Source: Saccoglossus kowalevskii (lineage: Eukaryota > Hemichordata > Enteropneusta > Harrimaniidae). Taken from it: a stretch of DNA of 11,518 nt. The stretch is taken from NCBI RefSeq assembly GCF_000003605.2, contig NW_003113496.1:1-11518 (forward strand). Direction: 5' to 3'. This document shows positions 1 through 8,659 of the stretch, in pieces (positions within the stretch are counted from its first letter, which is position 1; each line of letters opens with the position of its first letter). The position numbers and the translations under genes were made by a program. The notes under the pieces were generated by a model. That model did not search any database. It was not told the DNA's origin and saw only the letters and a program-made list of their open reading frames with translations.

Positions 1-160
1 TTTCCTTCCCTTCACAATAAGCCATAGCAAATTGTTCATGGAAAATTTTAATTGAAGGTTCTCCTGCAATTGCTAATTCAAATGCAGTTGATCTCGACCT
101 GCCATGTGCCCATAACGCCACTCGCAGAGATGGCGCTATATCGCAAACACGAGTTGCCAT
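1..160 (-). CDS. Sulfotransferase-like protein, 5' end (copy 1, runs off the window)
   Basis: This is the N-terminal 53 codons of a P-loop sulfotransferase-like protein that continues past the left edge. The ATG at 160-158 has A at -3 and G at +4, a good animal initiation context, and the frame is open to the edge. The protein begins MATRVCDIAPSLRV and then carries LWAHGRSRSTAFE. This is the 5'-phosphosulfate-binding loop (R-S-x-S-T-type P-loop) typical of PAPS-dependent sulfotransferases, in particular the branch often misnamed branched-chain-aminotransferase-like. Such enzymes would move a sulfate group from PAPS to an acceptor; the acceptor cannot be guessed. About 150 bases are roughly 95% identical to the exon at 11226-10789 on the same strand, so the two are recent tandem paralogues. 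This copy keeps the ATG that the other has lost. Later motifs are outside the window, so integrity cannot be judged. Confidence 0.8.
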   Translation of the reverse strand, partial: MATRVCDIAPSLRVALWAHGRSRSTAFELAIAGEPSIKIFHEQFAMAYCEGKE

Positions 161-317
161 TGTCACTATATGTACACTAAACGTCGTCGACTAGCATCTG
201 GAAGTCTGTAATGGAAATGAGAACAATAAATTATAATCCCATTGCTACATTATATGAATGCAATATAGAATTCTGGGCAGTTAACAGATAGCTAGACTGA
301 ACCAGAATGACTGAACT

Positions 318-623
318 ACTAGTATTCATTGTTCATAACATTGATCACATACATGCGCGGTATCATTAGTCACTAATCTGATTTTTTTTGTATATTTATT
401 TCATTTTAATCTAGTATATATTTTTTGAAGTTTTGATAATTGCAAAAGCCAACAAGGATCTAACCCAATGTCTATGTAAATCCCTTCAAATCTCGCGTAA
501 GTAACAGCCAATCACATCCCCCCTTTTATAGAGGCTGTCAGTTGCTTACTTTTCAGTGTAGCGATTCTCTGTACATTATATTTCGCCCACTTGAATAAAC
601 TATTTATAGACAATTACTAGTAT
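318..623. repeat. Possible short DNA-transposon remnant flanked by ACTAGTAT
   Basis: The 8-base word ACTAGTAT occurs at 318-325 and again at 616-623. Just inside the two copies are loosely inverted ends: ATTGTTCATAA on the left and, read as reverse complement, ATTGTCTATAA on the right (9 of 11 matching). An 8-base target duplication with short inverted ends would fit a hAT-type MITE of about 290 bp, but the ends do not match a hAT consensus that I recognise. ACTAGT is itself a palindrome, so chance is a real possibility. Confidence 0.2.
508..555 (+). promoter_or_regulatory. Candidate core promoter: CCAAT, TATA and initiator
   Basis: CCAAT at 508-512 is followed by a TATA-like TATAGAG at 527-533 and an initiator-like TTTCAGTG whose A is at 555. 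That A lies 28 bases from the start of the TATA word, a normal metazoan spacing. No open reading frame follows on the plus strand within the next 500 bases. An AATAAA word occurs only about 40 bases on, at 594-599. The combination may therefore be the promoter and poly(A) region of a solo LTR or other repeat rather than of a host gene. The spacing is seen directly; the function is inferred. Confidence 0.25.
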
Positions 624-1278
624 ATTTTGTTATTTACAAAAGAGATTCCACAGCATTTTACAATTGTTGTCATTACATTGAATATTATTTTCACTTCCAA
701 CAAATGTGTACACTTCCTGATGCATCTGCGCCAGCCAAGGTTCGTTTATGCAGTCATCGCTTCAATCAAACACTGAGCATAATTATATAGAATGGAAGAA
801 AAATATAAATAAATCGTAATGATTAGAACACTGTAAACAGCTATAGTAAACAATGCAAACTGATTTTAAATGTTAACGGTCACCGACCCACGGCATCGAC
901 ACAGAATATTGGAGCAAAAAATATTTCCTGATCAATTGCGATGTGTTCCAAATCAAAACGATTTTATTCCAGTCAGCTCAATTACTTTAATAAAGAGTTA
1001 TTGTATTATGTACAAAATGTTGATACATTTTGATGAATAATATTTACAGCTACGGTTCAATGCCGTAGACGATTTTGGCCCTATCGTCAACAAAATATCA
1101 CCCGTCTCGAGGGCAAGCGACGGGAATAAGATACCGGTGCTCGGTCGAACAGGTGGAAAAAAAATCGTCACTCCCGGAATAACTAGGCAAAATAACGAGC
1201 TAAACTGGAAACATTCAAGGCACAATATAAACATAAAAATAAAAGATGAGTTGTTGCATTTAGCAATGATAAACGTAC

Positions 1279-1335
1279 CCAAAAGCCGTGTTTTTCCCGA
1301 TCGTTTTCGTCACTAACGTCGGTATAATCCACCAT
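1279..1335 (-). CDS. Candidate first coding exon, unknown protein
   Basis: On the minus strand an ATG at 1335-1333 opens 19 codons giving MVDYTDVSDENDREKHGFW. They end exactly before a good 5' splice site, TGG|GTACGT, at 1279/1278 (phase 0). The peptide is acidic and hydrophilic, unlike the low-complexity translations around it, and looks like the N-terminus of a cytosolic or membrane-protein tail. I do not recognise the family. Any following exon would lie at lower coordinates, and none is evident before sulfotransferase copy 1, which has its own start. The context before the ATG is AT-rich (AATAAAATGG). Without a second exon or a transcript this remains a guess. Confidence 0.25.
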
Positions 1336-1355
1336 TTTATTTGAGTGTGTTTGCA

Positions 1356-1382
1356 ACCTGATGTCTGGTGACATCATCAGGT
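1356..1382. repeat. Imperfect palindrome (hairpin)
   Basis: ACCTGATGTC at 1356-1365 and its complement at 1370-1382 pair around a TGGT loop with a three-base bulge. The structure sits about 20 bases upstream of the candidate minus-strand ATG at 1335, so it could fold in that transcript's 5' leader, or it could simply be a chance palindrome. Confidence 0.45.
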
Positions 1383-2240
1383 GCGCTATAGAAGAAGGTC
1401 TGTGATTCGTTGACTAAAATCGTCGATAGTGGGTATCCTTGAAATCTCGTTACATAGGCAGAGGCTCAGATGTATGTAGAGTGGAATTAAAAAAATCACA
1501 AAATCAAAATAAAATAAAAAGGCATTAATAAAAAAATTAAAATTAAAATAAATTTATAGCCAAAACATTTAAAGCTATATCAGATTTTAATCAGATTGCA
1601 TCAGTCACGTACTCGCTTCTATTGAAGTTGTTAACACCTTTTGTAGCCGTGGTGTGTTTACTTTAAACAATGTTCTGCCGCCCAACAACAGTTTATCATG
1701 GACGTACTTCATGAGATTATTGTTTGTAATTTAGCTTATATATAAAGTGCAAGAAGTCGATCATTTAACGTGAAGACAAATTGAAGGCATCTTGCTACAT
1801 TGTCACATTCCGACTTTCCCCCTGTTGATTAACGTTCTCAATTTATTACGCGAAGAATGCACAAACGTGCATTCGAACCCTGACTGAAACAGATTGTTAG
1901 TATTAGACGTGTAGTCTGTGTCAGCCGACCACACATCTCTACATGCACAGGTGTCAATCACTCAGGTCCGTACGACGGCGAGTGAATGAACAAACATCTA
2001 TAGTATTGTGTCAATATAGTGTTAAATCATGAAAAAATCAGTGTACAACTACAAATATTCAGGTCCAAGACACATACACTCAACCCCAATATTTGAGTGC
2101 AAATTTGAGTCCCTTGTCATTAAAAAAAACATCAGAGATGTGGTCATTGGTATATTATGTGCTAAAGCACTGGTCTGCAAATAACACGAGTTTCTTCTTT
2201 GCTGTATTTTTCTAAATTGATTAAATTACAATGAATATTG
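1383..2240. other. Non-coding stretch with an A-rich tract
   Basis: No gene is supported. The notable element is an A-rich low-complexity tract at about 1488-1553, consisting of runs of A broken by single T or C. It could be the degraded tail of a retroposed sequence, but no retroposon body is recognised beside it. A tRNA B-box-like GGTTCGAATGC on the minus strand near 1867-1877 lacks a convincing A box or cloverleaf. Confidence 0.4.
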
Positions 2241-2251
2241 TCTAAAAGGAC

Positions 2252-3121
2252 ATGTACGTTACTGTCCCAATACCAAATATGTAAATACTTTGTAATAAAA
2301 GTTCAATCAAGAAACACAAGTAGGCTTTACATGTCCCTCAAATACAATAACCATCACTTAAACTTCATGTGCTATGTGTGAAGATGTCACTGTATATTAT
2401 ATGTTTTATTAACACAATTATCTATGTCCCCAGGTAAAGTGAAATATACGTTACATTAAACCAAAGACATCCATTGGTTAATTATGCTTTGCCCTATAAA
2501 TCAAAACAAAATTTTAAATTGTCCTATGGACTTCATAAACATTGTTGCAAACATAATAGTACAGTGACAGTTCTGCGCATTATAGTGACGTGAATGTATA
2601 TAAACAGCAGAGTATTGTTTGTATTGAAATGTACGTTACTACCTAAATGTTGTGTTTTTATTTTGAAATGAGGTGGCATATGTTTTGAAATATAAAGACT
2701 TCCAAGTAAGCAAACCATGGTAAGCAACAGGCTCACTCTGTGATTTACAATTGGTGGAGAGTGGTATAAGCGTACGTAAAAAATGTACGTTATTGAAATG
2801 TGCGTTTCCAAATTTACGAATTGGGGGCTAAAATACGTGCAATATTGTTTTTTCAAATGCCATGTGATTTCTGTCGTCTGCCATTTCACTACGAACTCTT
2901 CTGCTTGACGTTTGACTGACTGTTTTTAAGAAAACGCAAGTTAGAAAGCCATTGACATATGTGGTAAGTAATGTTTGTGAAAACAGTGATATTGGTACAT
3001 ACTATATTGTTGTGTTTGTAAATAGTCAGTAAATCAATTTATTTGACTAACAGGTTTAAACAGCACAAACGTAGTGTATATTGCATAGCAATGCAGTACA
3101 CGTCAATGAAATGTACGTTAC
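2252..3121 (+). repeat. Array of AAATGTACGTTAC motifs, forward orientation
   Basis: The 13-mer AAATGTACGTTAC occurs exactly at 2627-2639 and 3109-3121. Close variants lie at 2252-2262 (ATGTACGTTAC), 2442-2454 (AAATATACGTTAC), about 2779-2791 (ending TTAT) and about 2797-2809 (AAATGTGCGTTTC). All point the same way and lie upstream of the decayed transposase at 3514-5290. Reverse-oriented copies lie just inside and beyond it (3129-3141, 5831-5839, 6086-6098). Several same-direction copies of a 13-mer within 900 bases are not expected by chance. They look like subterminal binding repeats of a DNA transposon, though precise element ends were not found. The surrounding sequence (2241-3500) shows no supported gene. 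Confidence 0.5.
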
Positions 3122-3142
3122 AAACGGCAACGTACATTTCAT
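3106..3142. repeat. Perfect 14-bp stem hairpin built from two inverted motif copies
   Basis: ATGAAATGTACGTT at 3106-3119 is followed, after a nine-base loop, by its exact reverse complement at 3129-3142. It joins a forward and a reverse copy of the recurrent AAATGTACGTTAC motif. The small open frames that run across it on both strands (3039-3288) are mirror images caused by the palindrome and are not treated as genes. Confidence 0.75.
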
Positions 3143-3513
3143 CCAAGATGTTATCACCTTCATATGCACCTGTTCTGTGTTTTTTATATAAAACTCTGAA
3201 GGAATTTACTGTTTTCCCACCAATCATTAATCTATTTCAAAATCTCATTGATTATAGATCTTGGGATTCGAAGTATGATGTCATGTAATGTATGCAAGTT
3301 TACCATTCTTGTACATTAATTTTTACAGCAGTTTAGCGAAATATGTATTGTGTCAAACTATGCATAATAAAAAATGTATTTTGATCAATTATAAGGTGAT
3401 ATTTTTGGCAATCTTGATGATGCGTTTTTTCACTACATTATTTTTCAGAATTGTGTGAATATCAACATGAAATAGTTATGTTTCTTATAGCACTTAATTG
3501 GTAACGAATTATA

Positions 3514-5290
3514 AGTCCCCCTTTTCGGACTTCGTCCTCACGTAATTGCTGGGAAGATAGTACGAACACTGGATTGAGTCGCAACTGCCTGTCAAATGTA
3601 TCCAGCAAAAAGGAATTAAAACACAAAGACACTGTTATGGAATTTCTGGTGAGAGACTATAACAGTAGATCAAAACCTGGTAAGGCTGACGCACGAAAAG
3701 TGGATGATGGCCAAAAGTTGCAAACTAGAGTTTTGACAGAATATATTTCATAAAAATATCTCTCGAGACATTCAGACGTATGCGACCTAAGCATATATTA
3801 CTGACATCATCAATTAGCCAACATAGCTGCCTTTGTACAAAACATTAAATATGGCTCTCCAAATAAAAACGTTGTGTTGAGAAGGACTTTCTGTTCCTTT
3901 AAACCCATACATATTTGTGAAAGAAAATCATAACATCGATCAACTTGTGGGAAAACTTCCAAGCACCTTTATCAAAAGTCAGTGGACAAGAGTAAAGATA
4001 CAGGAGAAGGATAAGTTTAAATCTGTAATGAGAATTGTCGACACAGAGATTAGAGCTGGTGAATTTGTTGATGAATTTAGGAAACAGTCAACAGAATTCA
4101 AGAATCTTGTCAACTGTGGGAGAACGCAGTATGCTGACATAAGAAAACTGAAAGAATACCTCCCGGAGCATGATGTCATTGTTCTTATGTATTTTGCAGA
4201 ATATTATTCATGCAAGACAGTAGATGAAATTCAGAGTGTATACTGGAATCAAGTTGGTGTTACACTGCATCCAATTGCAGTGTACTTCAGAGGAGATGGA
4301 AATCAGCTTGAACATCATAGCTTTGTTTCAGTGTCAGACGAAACGTCTCATTCATCAACAACAGTTCTTGCAATACTTCATAAAGTAATACCGAACATAA
4401 AGACTCTGGTTGAACGTGTTGAGACCATTCACTACTGGACTGATAGTCCTACCAGTCAGTATCGCAACAAAGTAATATTCAATACAGTTGCTAACCATGA
4501 GATGATATTTGGAATAAAAGCATACTGGAATTATTTTGAAGTAGGTCATGGCAAAGGGCCATGTGATGACCTTGGGCGTACTTGCAAATGTATGGCCGAT
4601 GAAGCTGTTTGCAGCGGTAAATGTGTTATTCAGGATGCCAATGACTTCTATTCATGGCAAGCAATTCTAACATGAAAAGTGTGAAGTTTATCTTTGTTGC
4701 CAGTGAAGAGTGTAAAGATGTAACCAGGAATATAGATGGTATGAAACTGCATACAGTGAAAGGAACCATGAGATTACATGCAATAGATGGTAAGGGTGAG
4801 TCATGCAGTTAGTGAAGTTAGCTGCTATTGCACTTTGTGCGTATCAGGTGAGCTGTGCAGCAAATGGACGGCAGAAAACGCGGGGGTCACTGAAACACCA
4901 GCTTCAGACGTCTTGGTGGATGTACCAGCTGTTGCGACTTGAGAACATCTGAAATGTCAGTGGCATGTAATAGTGGACCAGGCACTGCAGACAAACAAGG
5001 GTTCCAGCAACCAATGGCTGACTCTGATACTGACATACTAGCCGGGCACTGTGTAGCTGCAATTTATGAAGGCAATTGGTATGTGGGAAAAGTGTTAACT
5101 GTTGACAAAAATGTCAATACGATTGAAATTACCTTTATGGAAAATGGCCGCACGAAAGGATATAATATGGTGTTGTAGTGAAGATATTTTGTGCAAAATA
5201 AAAGTGTCTAACCCAACTGGAAAGTCGAAAAGAATGCTGAAATTACATGAACAGGACATTGGCATAATTAAAGAAAGGTTTCACCATTAA
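3514..5290 (+). pseudogene. Decayed transposase-like (RNase H/DDE-type) protein gene
   Basis: Seven consecutive blocks in shifting plus-strand frames together match, in order, a large uncharacterised invertebrate family that looks like a cut-and-paste transposase. The blocks are: about 3514-3750 (FLVRDYNSRSKPGKADARK); 3756-3848 (TFRRMRPKHILL, then a CLCTKH zinc-type motif); 3851-4675, with a TGA at 3878 (KEYLPEHDVIVL, AEYYSC, IHYWTDSPTSQYRNK, EVGHGKGPCDDLGR); about 4663-4812 (VKFIFVASEEC, VKGTMRLHA); 4796-4942 (CYCTLCVSGELCSKW); 4939-5178 (AIYEGNWYVGKVL); and about 5160-5290 (SEDILCKIKV, PTGKSKR, stop at 5288). The last two form a C-terminal Tudor-like or chromo-like tail. The breaks are TAA 3751, TAA 3846, TGA 3878, TGA 4673, TAG 4810, TGA 4940 and TAG 5176, with single-base shifts between blocks, so no intact protein is made. 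The GTG near 3917 is not a genuine start. As I recall the family, the first acidic residue sits in a V-x-x-D-F-A-E-N motif; here it reads MYFAEYY, so it is lost. The exact superfamily (Sola- or Kolobok-like) is not settled. Confidence 0.75.
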
Positions 5291-5713
5291 ACATAAACAA
5301 GTCAGTAAGGGGAACAAATTAAGGAAATGTTCCGTTTTTTCAGTATTTTCAAACAAACTTCTCATATATAAATGTTTGTTACCACTAGTTAAAGTTCAAT
5401 TCAGTTTGCTGTTATAAACATATTATACAGCCAATATAATATCTAATGTCCGGTATTTTACAGGGATTTTACAGTTATAATTCAATATTTTGAGTAAAAA
5501 TTATTTACCAATTTGTTAAAAATAGAAAAGAAATGTTTGTTACATTTATTTACAATGTTCATTGTTAACTGGTAGTTTGCAGTTTGAGATATAAAAGTAC
5601 AGTTCCCATTATATAAAAAGTGGAAACATTTACTTAGATCAATGTTTATATCATCCAATGGCCATTTTTAGTGCAAAAATTAATAATTCCGTTGCATTCG
5701 CTGTAATTTTATC

Positions 5714-5725
5714 TGCGCATGCGCC
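5714..5725. promoter_or_regulatory. NRF1-type palindromic site
   Basis: TGCGCATGCGCC is a direct match to the palindromic NRF1 consensus (YGCGCAYGCGCR-like) in otherwise AT-rich DNA. No promoter or transcript start can be assigned next to it. The same GCGCATGCGC core occurs in the terminal inverted repeats of the element at 6677-6984, so it may be of transposon origin. Confidence 0.35.
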
Positions 5726-6085
5726 GAATAATATCACAAGAGCAGTGAATATTGGAATTTGAGAAGGAGTGTCGACATTAATGTACTGCTATATTGTTTT
5801 GGTTGATAGTTATTTCTCACATTAGCCTGGCGTACATTTAGTGACATGCCATTTCAATTGTCTACAATTAAAAGTAACATCTGGCTCCACACAGTGTAGC
5901 ATAATGATTTACTAACAAATTAGCTGTTGTTGATTAGAAACCCTTCTGCTGCAAGAAACATTAAAATAACGCATTAGTTGTTATGTCTATCTGCACAATG
6001 TGTAGGTACACTTTCCCTATGATTTCAGTATTAGGTTGTGCGATGAGCAAATGGCAATTTCAACCTTTATTTCAACATTCCTGTG

Positions 6086-6098
6086 GTAACGTACATTT
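6086..6098 (-). repeat. Reverse-oriented copy of the AAATGTACGTTAC motif
   Basis: GTAACGTACATTT is the exact reverse complement of the 13-mer at 2627-2639 and 3109-3121. It lies about 800 bases beyond the end of the transposase remnant, in the opposite direction to the upstream copies, as expected if they sit in the two ends of one element. Confidence 0.6.
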
Positions 6099-6365
6099 TT
6101 AGAGCATTTATTACAGTTTTGCATAGCCTTCTAGTTCACTCGTACCAAAAAAATCTAACTCGGAATGCTTTTGCGTTTTTTTCTACAATTATAGCCTTTG
6201 TTCAAATAAATTATAACTTTTATGGTTTGATAATCTTTGATTTTCTGGATATCCATGAGCGACTTGGTAAACATTTACCTAAATTAGATACAAGTGAACT
6301 CTTGTTTTACTTGTCAATATACTGGTATAATATAGTAGCAATAATAACATCTTAGCCGAAGCCGG

Positions 6366-6427
6366 GTATACCACTCGATATGGCACAATTCACTCCATAT
6401 ATGCACTCGCCTACGGCTCTGGTATAC
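6366..6427. repeat. Nested palindrome, GTATACCA...TGGTATAC
   Basis: An outer 8-bp inverted pair (6366-6373 with 6420-6427) encloses an inner pair ATATGG/CCATAT (6378-6383 with 6395-6400). The block is flanked by AGCCG (6354-6358) and contains its complement CGGCT (6414-6418). It is more GC-rich than its surroundings and looks like a fragment of a repetitive element, which I do not recognise. Confidence 0.5.
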
Positions 6428-6676
6428 TGCTTGAACATAGTATGGTGAGTTAGTTACTTTCCTAGAATGGGCGACTTATTATTTGATTTTCTGGGTTTAA
6501 ATGCAAATTTACAATAATTGTACTTTTGTGATTAAGGTCTGCACAACACGTATGAATAGGTAAATCGGTTGCTATTGATAGTGACTTAATTGTCACACAA
6601 ACATGAGTTAATGAGGATGGTAGGCTAGAGTGAAATGTGTAATTATGTCCATGGTCAATGCGCTTCATTGGACCAC

Positions 6677-6984
6677 TTAAAGGGCGATAGTCGTCGCGCC
6701 GCGCATGCGCGAGATATGGGTCTCATATAAACATATAAGACGGCGATTATGACTGTTGTGCAAACCGACTAGTACAAACTGAGAGGTTACCATGCTTTAA
6801 TTAGGCATTTGTTATGGTTTTTCGAAAGTATTGAAAGAGTCTCCGGCGGTAATTAGTGCAAGTGGCACCCAGGGCAAAACTCGTACTCGTGATTATATTA
6901 GAAAAGCGCACTGGATCATGGGAAAATGAATGTTTATCAACACAAATGTCGCACATGCGCGGCGCCACGACTACAGCCCATTAA
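6677..6984 (+). mobile_element. TTAA-flanked MITE, copy 1 (300 bp)
   Basis: A 300-bp body (6681-6980) is bounded by TTAA on both sides (6677-6680 and 6981-6984), the target duplication used by piggyBac-, Kolobok- and some Sola-type transposons. The ends are inverted repeats: AGGGCGATAGTCGTCGCGCC on the left against TGGGCTGTAGTCGTGGCGCC read from the right, about 27 of 32 bases matching over the longer alignment. Each end contains a GCGCATGCGC-like core. There is no coding capacity, so this is a non-autonomous element. A second diverged copy in the same orientation is at 9651-9957. The AGGG terminus is unlike the CCC terminus of classical piggyBac, so I lean towards a Kolobok-type parent; this is inference. 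Confidence 0.8.
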
Positions 6985-7018
6985 ATGTATACAGCATTGG
7001 GGGTTTCAGCCAATTTAT

Positions 7019-7871
7019 ACATTATGAAAATAAATTAACTTATTGTTATGAAGTAACGGTTCGATTTCATCCCAACTATTTTCTTGAAGGCACCATTTTA
7101 ATTTGAATAATTTTAGGTACTTTTTTTGTTTTTTACATCGTAATGTGAACAATGGAATTTGGCGACGTGATTTTAATAGATCGCTTTTTGATGGGAATCG
7201 TAAAATATTTGTTGAAGTATATCGACCTCACATAATTGTTCAACATGAGCTTTGACAAAAGGTTCCTCCATTGGACAGACACCATGGAATAAGCCACTGC
7301 AGATCTCGATCTTTATTAATGACATGAAATTGAGTTTAGCTTTTTCACGCCAGACATGGAGAATATAGTTTTAGATTATGTCCTTTTCAAACTCAAATTA
7401 TGTTAAATATGATGTGAAAATTTCCGTTGAAATAAATGTTGATGGTGTCTTCACTTGGTGGGAACGCAAGATATCTCTTGGATAACTTCAATACTGAGCT
7501 GACGAATACGATCAGAATGGATATTAATTATATTAAATATATCAGTGGTAATTGTCGCCAGGCTCCGTCAGAAAAACTATAGTACTTTCGTCCTGCTACC
7601 CCATACATAATCGTACGCTTGCATACAATCAAATTCAACGAATCAACGAGCATTACAAAAAAATCAGATACATTCTGATAATAATAACAATATTGAGAGC
7701 ATATAAACGAATTCAATTACAAATAAATGTTATGCATGGATTATGTACCGGTTTTGTGACTTCTTCCACACCCACTTGCACAGTTTAAAAATGTTAAATA
7801 ACTCTATAGACACTAGGCATGTACTGCCATGTAAAGAAATATAAAGTTACAAATTAAATTATTTCAAACAT
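7019..7871 (+). pseudogene. Inverted fragment of the sulfotransferase copy-2 intron (no exons left)
   Basis: Bases 7019-7161 match the reverse complement of 10665-10808, beginning within the last codons of the copy-2 5' exon (ATTATGAAAAT). Bases 7162 to about 7871 match the reverse complement of about 8660-9506, which ends just before the 3' exon. The fragment therefore preserves the order of the sulfotransferase intron but on the plus strand. It lacks the 9507-10664 segment and has no exon on either side. The best parts are about 96% identical, for example 7210-7285 and 7550-7650. It also lacks about 115 bases present at 8878-8997. Open frames on its minus strand (7716-7528) have counterparts in the other copy but change mostly at amino-acid-altering positions, so I treat them as non-coding. 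Confidence 0.7.
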
Positions 7872-8227
7872 GTTGCTGAATTCGGCGCTAGAGTTTAATC
7901 TGTCTGTCAACAACCAATGACAGAATGATTTATTCTATGTTCATGTAAATCTGAAGTATTTTAAGTAAAAATAGAAATATACTTTAACATACCAAAAATC
8001 AAACTTGTAATTGGACTATACATCACATGGATTGCAGCACTACAAAAATGGAAGCATGTAGATTGTCGTAAAGGTCACAATCGCAATGGAAGATGTATAG
8101 TTTTGTGAATGGTAAACTGACGTCCAGATTCAGAAGAACATGAAATAGAGGTAACATCATTTCTATAAATCCAGTGTGGTGGTTGTCCCTTGGCACATAT
8201 AACATCATTGATTTATTATTAATTAAC
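7872..8227. other. Spacer between inverted arms, downstream of sulfotransferase copy 2
   Basis: No gene is supported. This is the 3' flank of sulfotransferase copy 2 and part of the spacer separating the two inverted intron copies. A 61-codon minus-strand frame at 8208-8023 has no recognisable motif. Confidence 0.4.
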
Positions 8228-8237
8228 TTTATTTATT
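8228..8237 (-). terminator. Polyadenylation signals for sulfotransferase copy 2
   Basis: Two overlapping AATAAA hexamers (minus strand, 8237-8232 and 8233-8228) lie about 70 bases after the stop codon at 8308-8306. This is a normal position for a poly(A) signal and supports the 3' exon being terminal. Confidence 0.5.
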
Positions 8238-8305
8238 GGATTACATTACATCAGTTAAAACACTTAGCAGCAAACAAACTGAAATACATCGAAATACCAT
8301 GAAAC

Positions 8306-8647
8306 TTACAATTTGTTGTCTGCCATTTCCATATACAGAGGCGTGACATGATCAATGTACTGTTTTACTTCTTTTGGTAACTCACCTATGTTTATGTGAG
8401 ATTGAGCTAGAGGCTGAAAGCAACTGCTTTCAATCGCGGTTTTGAAATACATTTCCACAAACTGTGGATTATTCATAAGATCAGGAAAATGGTGTATATT
8501 TCCTGGTTTCCAATTTAAGAAGTTCTCACTAAATGAAAGATCTGTTGCTAAGCAATACTTTTGTAACGTTTTTCTTGGATTTCTTATCAAATCATTCGAT
8601 TCTACGATTATCTCATGTGTCACCCGTGTCTGACGAAACAATTGCAT
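8306..8647 (-). CDS. Sulfotransferase-like protein, 3' exon (copy 2)
   Basis: This open frame ends at TAA (8308-8306) and encodes the C-terminal part of the protein begun at 11226-10789. Recognisable stretches are HEIIVESNDLIRNPRKTLQKY and FSENFLNWKPG. They match the region of the same sulfotransferase family where a V-I-D-x-D-D-L strand is followed by a helix and a W-x-P-G turn before the C-terminal helix. The tail, VKQYIDHVTPLYMEMADNKL, is a typical family end. The frame cannot extend upstream because TGA occupies 8650-8648. The exon must begin after this, and the nearest consensus acceptor is TTTCGTCAG|ACA with its first base at 8629, in phase 0. Homology nevertheless seems to include the preceding QLFRQ, so the acceptor may have moved or the exon may be damaged. 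AATAAA lies about 70 bases downstream. With the 5' exon, the product would be about 250 residues, close to the family norm. Confidence 0.7.
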   Translation of the reverse strand: MQLFRQTRVTHEIIVESNDLIRNPRKTLQKYCLATDLSFSENFLNWKPGNIHHFPDLMNNPQFVEMYFKTAIESSCFQPLAQSHINIGELPKEVKQYIDHVTPLYMEMADNKL

Positions 8648-8659
8648 TCAATCGTCTAT

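Larger units (their letters stand above)
161..1278. other. Non-coding, AT-rich upstream region of sulfotransferase copy 1
   Basis: No coding region can be supported here. The stretch contains the 5' flank of copy 1 (minus strand), a possible 290-bp repeat at 318-623 and a promoter-like arrangement at 508-555. Longer open frames between 998 and 1282 on the minus strand have no recognisable domain and lie mostly in what would be the intron after the candidate exon at 1335-1279. Confidence 0.5.
5291..6358. other. Non-coding flank of the decayed transposase
   Basis: This AT-rich stretch has no supported gene. A 90-codon open frame at 6083-6355 is hydrophobic and AT-driven, with no recognisable domain. 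Two reverse-oriented copies of the recurrent motif lie here, a partial one at 5831-5839 (CGTACATTT) and an exact one at 6086-6098 (GTAACGTACATTT). They may mark the right side of the dead element. Confidence 0.4.

Noticed and set aside
1860-1880. tRNA-like B box (GGTTCGAATGC, minus strand)
   Set aside because: No matching A box at the right distance and no cloverleaf could be drawn. The B-box-like word near 7048 fails in the same way.
2533-2889. 118-codon minus-strand frame, and a short alternative ATG frame beginning MADDRNHMAF near 2884
   Set aside because: The long frame lacks an ATG start and has AT-driven composition. The short one stops after 18 codons with only a weak donor candidate.
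3039-3288. Overlapping frames on both strands around 3043-3288
   Set aside because: They mirror one another because of the hairpin at 3106-3142; no domain is seen.
6083-6355. 90-codon hydrophobic plus-strand frame
   Set aside because: It starts on a recurrent repeat motif, is AT-driven, and has no recognised family.
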